A DNA stretch of 27,456 nt, taken from NCBI GenBank assembly GCA_036824145.1, contig DAITAT010000026.1, positions 1-27,456 on the forward strand. Direction: 5' to 3'. The stretch is from DATMMS01 sp036824145. Lineage in GTDB: Bacteria > Chloroflexota > Dormibacteria > DASZGP01. The position numbers and the translations under genes are program-made. The notes under the pieces were generated by a model that was given only the letters and a program-made list of their open reading frames with translations, was not told the origin of the DNA and did no database searches. Shown here one piece after another: positions 16,498 through 22,583 of this stretch; the first letter of the stretch is position 1; each line of letters opens with the position of its first letter.

Positions 16498-17079
16498 ATG
16501 GAGGCTGAAGCGGCGAGGATGACTCTCATCCCTGCCAGATCCCGACTCGAGGCGTCGTCAGACGCCCGTCAGGTGACAGGCAATCGCCTGCCCGAAGCCT
16601 TCGAACAACTGTTCACCGCCGAGTATCCCCGGGTGGTGGCGATCGCCAACCGCGTGCTGGCGAACCAGCATGAGGCGGAGGAGGTGGCGCAGGAAGTCTT
16701 CCTGTCCTACCACCGCAGCCACGACCCGGAAGCTCCCTATGCGCGGCCCTGGCTCTACCGAGCCGCCACGCATACCGCCCTCAACGTGCTCAGGGGAAAC
16801 AAGCGCCGTCAGCTCCGCGAGGAGGCCGACGCGCTTTCCGGCGACATCGCGGCCGAGGATCCCCACGGCATCGTGGAGCAGAAAGAGCAGCGCCAGATGG
16901 TCCGCCAGGCGATGCGCCGCCTGCCCGCCAGGAGCGCTGCCGTCCTGGCTCTGCGTTACAGCGGCCTCAGCTACGCCGAGGTCGCGGGTTCTTTGGGGGT
17001 TTCGACCGGCCAGGTTGGGACCCTGCTACGGCGGGCTGAAGCCAGATTGCGCACGGAGGTCACCAATGCGACACCTTAA
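16498..17079 (+). CDS. ECF-type RNA polymerase sigma factor
   Basis: 193 residues with both functional regions of a group IV sigma factor. Sigma-2 is FEQLFTAEYPRVVAIANRVL, then ANQHEAEEVAQEVFLSYHR, with the core-binding and -10 recognition helices. Sigma-4 is QAMRRLPARSAAVLALRYSG, then LSYAEVAGSLGVSTGQVGTL and LRRAEARLR, the -35 binding helix-turn-helix. The start is ATG 16498 or the inner ATG 16519; neither has a well-spaced ribosome binding site. The gene's end overlaps the anti-sigma gene by 14 bp, the usual sigma/anti-sigma arrangement, so the partner probably holds it inactive. Target promoters are unknown; the downstream ABC transporter is a possible target. Confidence 0.92.
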   Translation: MEAEAARMTLIPARSRLEASSDARQVTGNRLPEAFEQLFTAEYPRVVAIANRVLANQHEAEEVAQEVFLSYHRSHDPEAPYARPWLYRAATHTALNVLRGNKRRQLREEADALSGDIAAEDPHGIVEQKEQRQMVRQAMRRLPARSAAVLALRYSGLSYAEVAGSLGVSTGQVGTLLRRAEARLRTEVTNATP

Positions 17080-18250
17080 GGACGGCACCCTGCGCCGGAT
17101 GCAGGACGAGCCCCTCAGCACCACCGGGGCGGAGAAGGATCACTACGCCTCCTGCGCCGACTGCCGCCAGCGCGCGATGGCTATCGCCACCGAGGCCGGG
17201 CGCGCCGCCATGCTCATGGCGGTGCCCGACCTGGAGCTCCAGACGCAGGCCGCGCTCACGCGTCTGCGACGCAGCGCAGCGACCCAGAACGCATACCGGC
17301 CGAGCCTGCTCGCCAGTCTCAAGGGACTCTTCGTCTCCGGCTCCAACCACAGCGTACGCCCGGTGGCGGCGCTGGCCCTGGCAACCACGATGATGGTCGC
17401 CCTGGTGGCCACTGGCGCGGCGGAGAACTTCGTCAAGGTCTTCGAGCCGCGGCAGTTCCAGGCAGTCCAGGTCAACCCGGCCTCTTTGCGAACGCTGCCC
17501 GACCTCTCTCAGTTCGGCGGTATCAAGGCCACCAAGACGCCCCAGTTCATGGCGGCCACGGGCCTCCCCGATGCGGCGTCGCGGTCCGGCCTGACGTTGC
17601 TCGCCGTCGGCGGAGAGAGCCTCCCCAGCCGGGTCCAGGGTGGGCCCTCCTACGTCGTCATGAGCGCGCTTCAGGCGTCCTTTACCTTTAGCGCGGCCAA
17701 GGCCCAGGCCTGGGCGTCAGCCCACGGCAAGACGCTCCCGCCGATGCCGGGGGGACTGGACGGCAGCACCCTGACAGTTGACGCCGGGCCGGCGGTGCTG
17801 GCCATCTTCGGCGGCTCCAGCGACACCATCGCCAGGGCGGCCGGCACTGCCGACAAAGCCAGGGCGGCGGGCACCGGCGAGGGTGCCTTCGACCCGACAT
17901 CGTTGAAGCTGCCCGACATCGCCGTGGTCCAGATGAAGAGCCCAACCGTGACGTCATCGGGGGCTTCGGTCCAGGAGATCGAGGACTACCTGGTCTCGCT
18001 GCCCGGGTTCCCCCAGGACCTGGCTTCGCAGATCCGCTCGATCGGCGATCCCACGACCACCCTGCCCGTTCCGGTCCCCACCGGCCAGCAGTCGCACCAG
18101 GTTGACATCCAGGGCGTCAGCGGGCTCTTCGTGGGCGACTCCACGGGACTCGGCAGCGGCATGATCTGGAGCAAGAACGGTGTCCTCTTCGCTGCCGTCG
18201 GCACCATGACCGAGAGCGAGATCACCGCGGTGGCGAGGTCATTGCACTGA
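17066..18250 (+). CDS. ZAS-type transmembrane anti-sigma factor
   Basis: 394 residues. The N-terminal cytoplasmic part has a zinc anti-sigma motif, His26-x3-Cys30-x2-Cys33 (HYASCADC), plus a possible fourth ligand at His3. A single membrane helix lies at about 93-115 (VRPVAALALATTMMVALVAT). A large outer domain of about 275 residues follows, with SGLTLLAVGGESLPSRVQGG and FTFSAAKAQAWASAHGK, resembling outer domains of other bacterial anti-sigma proteins but not closely. It should bind and silence the sigma factor encoded just upstream and release it on an envelope signal. ATG 17066 is chosen over longer readings because GGAGGTCACCA immediately precedes it; the gene overlaps the sigma stop by 14 bp. 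Confidence 0.85.
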   Translation: MRHLKDGTLRRMQDEPLSTTGAEKDHYASCADCRQRAMAIATEAGRAAMLMAVPDLELQTQAALTRLRRSAATQNAYRPSLLASLKGLFVSGSNHSVRPVAALALATTMMVALVATGAAENFVKVFEPRQFQAVQVNPASLRTLPDLSQFGGIKATKTPQFMAATGLPDAASRSGLTLLAVGGESLPSRVQGGPSYVVMSALQASFTFSAAKAQAWASAHGKTLPPMPGGLDGSTLTVDAGPAVLAIFGGSSDTIARAAGTADKARAAGTGEGAFDPTSLKLPDIAVVQMKSPTVTSSGASVQEIEDYLVSLPGFPQDLASQIRSIGDPTTTLPVPVPTGQQSHQVDIQGVSGLFVGDSTGLGSGMIWSKNGVLFAAVGTMTESEITAVARSLH

Positions 18251-18273
18251 CGATCGACGCAGACCCACAGGCC

Positions 18274-19251
18274 GTGGCGGGTTTCCCGGCCCGCCTGGCC
18301 CACGACCCCGGTCTGAGTGAAGAGGCGGCTTCTGCCGCCTCTTCCGCGTTGCACACCGTCCGTCTGACCAAGCGCTACGGTAGGGTCACCGCGGTCAGCG
18401 ACCTCAGCATGACCGTGCCTCGCGGCGAGGTCTTCGGCTTCCTGGGCCCCAACGGCGCCGGTAAGACGACCTCGGTCAAGCTGTTGATGGGCCTGGCGCG
18501 ACCGACGTCAGGCCAGGCCTGGGTGCTGGGCGCGCCTCTCGGCGACCAGAGCACCCGCCGCCATATCGGCTATCTGCCCGAGCTCTTCCGCTACCAGGCG
18601 TGGCTCCGGGCTCGCGAGGTCCTCGCCCTCCACTGCGAGCTGGCCCAGCTGCCCAGGTCGGTCTGGACCGAAGAGATCGACGAGGCTCTTCACACCGTCG
18701 GCCTCCTGGACCGCGGCGCTGACCGCGTCGGCGAGTTCTCCAAGGGAATGCAACAGAGGCTGGGCCTGGGGGTCGCCCTGCTGGGCAAGCCCCAGATGGT
18801 CTTCCTCGATGAGCCCACCTCCGCCCTCGACCCCGTCGGCCGGCGCGACGTGCGCGAGGTCATCCGCAAGCTCAAGGCCCGCGGCACCACCGTGTTTCTC
18901 AACTCGCACCTCCTGACCGAGGTCGAGCAGGTCTGCGACCGGGTCGCCATCGTCGACCAGGGCCGGGTGGTGGCCACCGGGACCCTCGACGACCTCCTCA
19001 GCGGCAAGGTCGGGGTGCGCCTCCGCATCCACGGGCTCGACACCGAGGCGATCCGCGCCCTCGGCAGCTTCGGCGCCGTTTCGGAAGCCGACGGCTGGGT
19101 CTCGATCGCCGGCGTTGTGCCTGACACCGTCCCCGACGTGGTCGCCGAGGTGGTGCGACGGGGGGGCCGGGTCTACGCTGTCGAGCCCCGCCACGAGAGC
19201 CTTGAGGAGCGCTTCATGGACCTCCTCGGCAGCGACTCGGAGGTTACCTAG
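18274..19251 (+). CDS. ABC transporter ATP-binding protein (ABC-2 type)
   Basis: 325 residues from the GTG, or 300 from TTG at 18349. It is the ATPase of an ABC-2 exporter. Walker A is GPNGAGKTT (~58-66), then the Q-loop region GYLPELFRYQAWLRAREVLA, a signature FSKGMQQRLGLGVALLGKP in place of LSGGQ, Walker B MVFLDEPTSALDP and switch His in LNSHLL. The C-terminal 80 residues resemble the accessory domain of drug/antibiotic and Nod-type exporters. The first 25 residues are low complexity and include a perfect 11-bp inverted repeat, so the TTG start (MHTVRLTKRYG) may be the real one; neither start has a clear Shine-Dalgarno. The gene stop touches the permease ATG, so both are co-translated. Exported substrate is unknown. 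Confidence 0.92.
   Translation: MAGFPARLAHDPGLSEEAASAASSALHTVRLTKRYGRVTAVSDLSMTVPRGEVFGFLGPNGAGKTTSVKLLMGLARPTSGQAWVLGAPLGDQSTRRHIGYLPELFRYQAWLRAREVLALHCELAQLPRSVWTEEIDEALHTVGLLDRGADRVGEFSKGMQQRLGLGVALLGKPQMVFLDEPTSALDPVGRRDVREVIRKLKARGTTVFLNSHLLTEVEQVCDRVAIVDQGRVVATGTLDDLLSGKVGVRLRIHGLDTEAIRALGSFGAVSEADGWVSIAGVVPDTVPDVVAEVVRRGGRVYAVEPRHESLEERFMDLLGSDSEVT
18319..18344 (+). terminator. strong hairpin, 11-bp perfect stem, at the ABC operon leader
   Basis: GAAGAGGCGGC and GCCGCCTCTTC form an 11-bp perfect stem around the loop TTCT. It lies 68 bp after the anti-sigma stop and 4 nt before a TTG that could start the ATPase. No U-run follows. It could end sigma/anti-sigma transcription, or fold over the ATPase ribosome binding region, or simply be coding repeats if the GTG start is used. 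Confidence 0.45.
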
Positions 19252-20163
19252 ATGGAGAACCTGAGGTCGAGCCCCGGCGTGCTCGGCCTCCAGCCCCGGG
19301 CGATCTGGACGATCACCCGCCTCACCATCCGCGAGACAGCCCGCCGCAAGCTCCTGCTCGCGCTCCTGGTCCTGACCCTGATCATCATCGCCGTCACCCT
19401 CTTCGGCATCAGCCGCCTCAGCACCATCGGCGGCAGCGGCGAGAAGCTGACCCCGCTGGAAGTCAAGACGGTGACCTCCCAGATCTTGATCGTGGTCATG
19501 TTCATGTGGAGCTTCGTGCTCGCCCTCAGCGCCGTCTTTGTGGCCTCATCCCAGGTTTCAGGAGACATCGAGTCGGGCATCGCACAGGCGATCCTGACCC
19601 GGCCAATCAGCCGCGCCGACCTGGTCCTGGGCAAATGCCTGGGGTTGCTGGGCCTGCTCGCCACGTACATCGTGGGGGCGGTGGTGGTGGAGCTGGTCGG
19701 CATCAAGCTGCTCACCGACTACCAGCCCCCTGACCCGCTGATGCTGATCGCCTACCTGGTCGGCGAGACTGCGGTGCTGATGACGCTGGCGCTGCTGATC
19801 AGCACCCGGCTGTCGGGGATGACCGGCGGAGTGATCGCCCTAGGGGCGTACGGCATCTCATGGATCGGCGGCATCGCTGGTAGCATCGGCGCCGCCTTCA
19901 GCAACGACACCATCACCCATATCGGCACCACCACCCAGCTCCTGATGCCCACCGACGGGCTCTGGCGAGGCGCCGTCTACAGCCTCGAGCCAGCCGCCGT
20001 GATCACCGCTTACCGCGCCGTCGGCGGCGCCGGCCGGGCGGTCGCTGCCAACCCCTTCTTCGAGCCCAACGGGCCGCCGCTGGTGTACATCGCCTGGGTC
20101 GCGGCCTGGCTGCTGGCGGTGCTGGCCCTGACCATCTATTCGTTCAATCACCGAGAGATTTGA
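19252..20163 (+). CDS. ABC-2 type transporter permease
   Basis: 303 residues with about six membrane helices. The first is LLLALLVLTLIIIAVTLFGI, then VVMFMWSFVLALSAVFVASS, LGLLGLLATYIVGAVVVELV, AVLMTLALLISTRLSG, GVIALGAYGISWIGGIAGSI and IAWVAAWLLAVLALTIYSF. The cytoplasmic loop SGDIESGIAQAILTRPISRA matches the ABC-2 permease family. Such proteins pair with the upstream ATPase and export lipids, drugs, peptides or envelope material. The ATG follows the ATPase stop with no gap (TAGATG), so translation is coupled. It ends 3 bp before the N gap, and the last 16 codons are repeated on the far side as an assembly artefact. Confidence 0.92.
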   Translation: MENLRSSPGVLGLQPRAIWTITRLTIRETARRKLLLALLVLTLIIIAVTLFGISRLSTIGGSGEKLTPLEVKTVTSQILIVVMFMWSFVLALSAVFVASSQVSGDIESGIAQAILTRPISRADLVLGKCLGLLGLLATYIVGAVVVELVGIKLLTDYQPPDPLMLIAYLVGETAVLMTLALLISTRLSGMTGGVIALGAYGISWIGGIAGSIGAAFSNDTITHIGTTTQLLMPTDGLWRGAVYSLEPAAVITAYRAVGGAGRAVAANPFFEPNGPPLVYIAWVAAWLLAVLALTIYSFNHREI

Positions 20164-20166
20164 AGC
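20112..20166 (+). repeat. 55-bp contig-end duplicate, left copy
   Basis: These 55 bp (end of the permease gene plus 3 bp) are identical to 20267-20321 on the other side of the N gap. This is typical of unmerged overlapping contig ends in a scaffold, not a biological repeat. Confidence 0.9.
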
Positions 20167-20266
20167 NNNNNNNNNNNNNNNNNNNNNNNNNNNNNNNNNN
20201 NNNNNNNNNNNNNNNNNNNNNNNNNNNNNNNNNNNNNNNNNNNNNNNNNNNNNNNNNNNNNNNNNN
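20167..20266. other. assembly gap (100 N)
   Basis: Exactly 100 N between two identical 55-bp flanks. The number 100 is a conventional placeholder. The true DNA probably joins 20166 directly to 20322, so no gene is likely to be hidden here. Confidence 0.95.
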
Positions 20267-20321
20267 GCTGGCGGTGCTGGCCCTGACCATCTATTCGTTC
20301 AATCACCGAGAGATTTGAAGC
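20267..20321 (+). repeat. 55-bp contig-end duplicate, right copy
   Basis: Second copy of 20112-20166. It repeats the last codons and stop of the permease and should not be annotated as a gene fragment. Confidence 0.9.
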
Positions 20322-20350
20322 GTAAGCAGGGGGACGCCGAGCAACGGACA

Positions 20351-20707
20351 TCACGGGACCAGGTCGAGGGCGGCACGGGCGGCGCCGGACATCGAAGGAT
20401 CGAGCTCGAAGAAGGACCAGATACCCTGCCGCTCAGCCCGAACCAGGCCGGCGCGGCGGAGCCGGGCGAGGTGGTGGCTGACGGTGGGCTGCTCGAGGTC
20501 GAGGACGGCCGTGAAGTCGCAGACGCACACTGGGGCGGTGGCGTGCTTGAGCACGTGTAGCATCTGCACCCGAGCGGGGTCGGCGATTGCCTTCAAGAGC
20601 CCGCTGAGAGAGGCCGCCCGTGCCTCCTCCAGCGGCTTGGCCACGGGCGCGCAGCAACCCTTGACCCGCTCCACCTCGGTCCTGGCCATTTCCAGCGTCA
20701 CTCTCAT
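20351..20707 (-). CDS. ArsR/SmtB-family repressor with arsenite-type cysteines
   Basis: 118 residues, a winged-helix metalloregulator. The recognition helices are in VCVCDFTAVLDLEQPTVSHH, then LARLRRAGLVRAERQGIWSF. Cysteines lie at 18, 19, 61 and 63: an N-terminal Cys-Cys pair plus CVC at the third helix. This resembles the As(III)/Sb(III) site of Corynebacterium ArsR (a vicinal pair plus one helix cysteine) rather than zinc or nickel sensors. On binding metalloid it would leave its operator and free transcription. An operator and promoter overlap just upstream (20714-20743). It is convergent with the ABC permease and divergent from a cysteine-rich micro-ORF. No arsenite pump or arsenate reductase is in the window, so arsenic specificity is inferred from cysteines alone. 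Confidence 0.9.
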   Translation of the reverse strand: MRVTLEMARTEVERVKGCCAPVAKPLEEARAASLSGLLKAIADPARVQMLHVLKHATAPVCVCDFTAVLDLEQPTVSHHLARLRRAGLVRAERQGIWSFFELDPSMSGAARAALDLVP

Positions 20708-20713
20708 GCGTCA

Positions 20714-20741
20714 AGGTTAGCACTCCATCGACATTTGTCGA
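20714..20741 (-). promoter_or_regulatory. promoter of the ArsR-family gene
   Basis: Read on the minus strand: -35 TCGACA (plus 20736-20741), 16-bp spacer, -10 TAACCT (plus 20714-20719). The -10 lies 6 nt before the ATG, so the transcript would be very short-leadered or leaderless. The -35 lies inside the operator palindrome, which fits autorepression. Confidence 0.5.
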
Positions 20742-20743
20742 TG
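20726..20743. promoter_or_regulatory. ArsR-type operator palindrome
   Basis: CATCGACATTTGTCGATG is a perfect 8-2-8 inverted repeat, the usual size and shape of an ArsR/SmtB site. It covers the -35 box of the repressor gene and lies between it and the divergent micro-ORF, so one bound dimer could control both. Confidence 0.65.
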
Positions 20744-20753
20744 TATGCTCACA

Positions 20754-20772
20754 TCGATGGATGTCGATGGAT
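20754..20772. promoter_or_regulatory. secondary operator half-sites
   Basis: TCGATGGAT occurs twice, at 20754-20762 and 20764-20772, exactly one helical turn (10 bp) apart. A related TCGATGTAT is at 20738-20746 inside the main operator. These may be extra binding half-sites for the same repressor on the side of the micro-ORF. Confidence 0.4.
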
Positions 20773-20814
20773 CCGGGCGTATGGCGTCCCGGAAGGCGTC
20801 CTGAGGGTACGTGT

Positions 20815-20859
20815 ATGTGTGATTGCCCCGAGTGTGCCGGCGGCGGAGGCTGCTGCTAG
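20815..20859 (+). CDS. cysteine-rich micro-ORF, 14 codons
   Basis: The frame reads MCDCPECAGGGGCC and stops at TAG; five of 14 residues are cysteine, arranged C-x-C-x2-C-x5-C-C. A strong Shine-Dalgarno, GAGGG at 20803-20807, is 7 nt before the ATG. It is divergent from the ArsR-family repressor, about 70 bp beyond its operator, and a 12-bp hairpin begins 9 nt after the stop. I recognise no family. Two readings are possible: a tiny metal- or metalloid-binding peptide controlled by the repressor, or a cysteine-codon leader peptide that acts by attenuation. Chance cannot be excluded for so short a frame. Standard gene callers ignore frames of this size. Confidence 0.4.
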   Translation: MCDCPECAGGGGCC

Positions 20860-20868
20860 CAAAGGCAA

Positions 20869-20897
20869 GGGTTGGCGGCGCCTGGCGCAGCCAACCC
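20869..20897 (+). terminator. stem-loop after the micro-ORF
   Basis: GGGTTGGC (20869-20876) pairs with GCCAACCC (20890-20897); inside it GCGC (78-81) pairs with GCGC (85-88) across one G/A mismatch, leaving a 3-nt loop. That is a 12-bp stem. There is no following U-run, so it is either a weak terminator or an attenuator hairpin. Confidence 0.45.
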
Positions 20898-21081
20898 ACA
20901 TCTTCCTCCAGCCTGTATGGATCGCACGAACCCGGTGCAGCAGGGCTCGTCTGCCCCATACCAGCGGGAACCCGGCCCGGCCATGTAACCTCTTGCGGGT
21001 AGCGCGCCCTGGCGGCGATTGGCGCCCGCCCATAACGATGAGGGACAGCCCGCGGGAACCGGCTATCGGATGGAGGAATCA
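20898..21081 (+). promoter_or_regulatory. glnA leader region with a possible three-way junction
   Basis: These 184 bp between the hairpin and glnA hold no convincing gene. Nested pairings can form: GTATGG/CCATAC (20915-20920, 20956-20961) enclosing GCAC/GTGC (20924-20927, 20935-20938) and GCAG/CTGC (20940-20943, 20951-20954), with tight junctions. This could be a structured leader RNA, but the inner stems are only 4 bp and the DNA is GC-rich. I recognise no known riboswitch class. The glnA ribosome binding site GGAGGA is at 21072-21077. Confidence 0.25.
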
Positions 21082-22536
21082 ATGGCAAAGGCTAAGACCA
21101 CACCGGGTGGGATCGCGTCCAACAGCCTGGCGGAGGTTATCCGCAAGGCCAAGGGCGTGGGGGCATTGGTCGTCGACGTTCGATTCACCGACCTGATCGG
21201 TTCGACCCAGCACTTCTCGGTGCCGATGTCCGAGTTCACCGCCGACCTCGCCGAGGAGGGCCTGGGTTTTGACGGCTCGTCGATCCGCGGCTTCCAGGCG
21301 ATCAACGAGTCGGACATGCTCCTCATCCCCGACCCCACCACCGCGTACATGGACCCGACCCTGAACGTCCCCACGCTGGTGGTTGTGCACGACATCTTCG
21401 ACCCCATCACCCGCGAGCCTTACAGCCGCGACCCGCGATACGTGGCCACCAAGGCTGAGACGTACCTGCAGAAGTCGAAGGTCGCTGACACCGCGTTCTT
21501 CGGCCCGGAGGCCGAGTTCTACATCTTCAACAGCCTGGCCTTCGACCAGAACGCGCACTCCGGCTACTACTTCATCGACTCAGAAGAGGGCATCTGGAAC
21601 AGCGGCCGTGAGGACGGCACCCCGAACATGGCCTTCCGGCCACGGCACAAGGAGGGCTACTTCCCGGTGCCGCCGGTGGACAAGCTCCAGGACCTGCGCT
21701 CCGAGATCATGCTCATGCTGATGGAGGCGGGGCTGCAGGTGGAGGTCCAGCACCACGAGGTCGGCACCGCCGGCCAGGCCGAGATCGACCTGCGCTTCAA
21801 CACCCTGAAGGCGATGGCCGACGACATGCAGGTCTACAAGTACGTGATCAAGAACTTCTGCGCCTCGCGCGGGTACGTGGCGACCTTCATGCCCAAGCCC
21901 CTCTTCATGGACAACGGCTCGGGGATGCACGTGCACCAGAGCCTCTGGAAGGCGGGCAAGCCGCTCTTCGCGGGCAACGACTACGGCGGCATCTCAGAGA
22001 TGGCGCGTCACTACGTGGGAGGCCTCCTCAAGCACGCCCCTGCGCTGCTGGCCTTCTGCGCCCCCACCACCAACAGCTACCGGCGCCTGGTGCCGGGCTA
22101 TGAGGCGCCCATCAACCTCGTCTACTCCAAGCGCAACCGCTCAGCCTGCGTGCGGATCCCGATGTACTCAACCAACCCCAGGACCAAGCGCATCGAGTTC
22201 CGCTGCCCCGACCCCGCGGCCAACCCCTATCTCGCCTTCAGCGCCTGCCTGATGGCCGGGCTGGACGGCATCAAGAACAAGATCGAGCCGCCCAAGCCCG
22301 TGGATGCCGACATCTACGAGCTCAGCGCCAAGGAGAAGGCCAAGATCAGGAACACCCCCGGCTCCCTTAAGGAGTCGCTGGACGCGCTCGCCGGGGACCA
22401 CAAGTTCCTGCTCGAGGGTGGGGTCTTCACCCAAGACCTGATCGACACCTGGATCGACTACAAGCAGGTCAAGGAGGTTGACGCCGTCGCGCTTCGTCCT
22501 CACCCCTGGGAGTTCTACCTCTACCACGACATCTAG
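21082..22536 (+). CDS. glnA: type I-beta glutamine synthetase
   Basis: 484 residues, the beta-type GSI length. It makes glutamine from glutamate, ammonia and ATP as a dodecamer. Seen are VVDVRFTDLIGSTQHFSVPM, LGFDGSSIRGFQAINESDML, FFGPEAEFYIFN, the beta-type inserted segment HSGYYFIDSEEGIWNSGRED, VQHHEVGTAGQAEIDLRF, MDNGSGMHVHQSLW, NSYRRLVPGYEAPIN, KRNRSACVRIP and RIEFRCPDPAANPYLAFSA. Tyr412 in DIYELSAKE sits where beta-type enzymes are adenylylated by GlnE. ATG 21082 is chosen over an upstream reading because GGAGGA is 4 nt before it. It stands alone, and is probably the main assimilatory enzyme; the alpha-type copy at 9202 is the second. Confidence 0.96.
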   Translation: MAKAKTTPGGIASNSLAEVIRKAKGVGALVVDVRFTDLIGSTQHFSVPMSEFTADLAEEGLGFDGSSIRGFQAINESDMLLIPDPTTAYMDPTLNVPTLVVVHDIFDPITREPYSRDPRYVATKAETYLQKSKVADTAFFGPEAEFYIFNSLAFDQNAHSGYYFIDSEEGIWNSGREDGTPNMAFRPRHKEGYFPVPPVDKLQDLRSEIMLMLMEAGLQVEVQHHEVGTAGQAEIDLRFNTLKAMADDMQVYKYVIKNFCASRGYVATFMPKPLFMDNGSGMHVHQSLWKAGKPLFAGNDYGGISEMARHYVGGLLKHAPALLAFCAPTTNSYRRLVPGYEAPINLVYSKRNRSACVRIPMYSTNPRTKRIEFRCPDPAANPYLAFSACLMAGLDGIKNKIEPPKPVDADIYELSAKEKAKIRNTPGSLKESLDALAGDHKFLLEGGVFTQDLIDTWIDYKQVKEVDAVALRPHPWEFYLYHDI

Positions 22537-22563
22537 GAGAGCTGACTGCTGGGGCGGTCGACC

Positions 22564-22577
22564 GAGGCGGCTGCCTC
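22564..22577. terminator. small hairpin between glnA and the convergent gene
   Basis: GAGGC, loop GGCT, GCCTC forms a 5-bp stem in the 47-bp gap between the convergent glnA and cupredoxin genes. A longer GCTGA/TCAGC pairing surrounds it. No U-run is present. It may serve as a bidirectional terminator. Confidence 0.3.
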
Positions 22578-22583
22578 AGCTGG

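Noticed and set aside
20112..20321. Direct repeat that could mark a mobile element or recombination site
   Set aside because: The copies flank exactly 100 N and are 100% identical, which fits overlapping contig ends, not an insertion.
20735..21196. 153-codon plus-strand frame across the ArsR-glnA gap
   Set aside because: It runs into glnA in a different frame, has no family features, and its start lies inside the operator palindrome.
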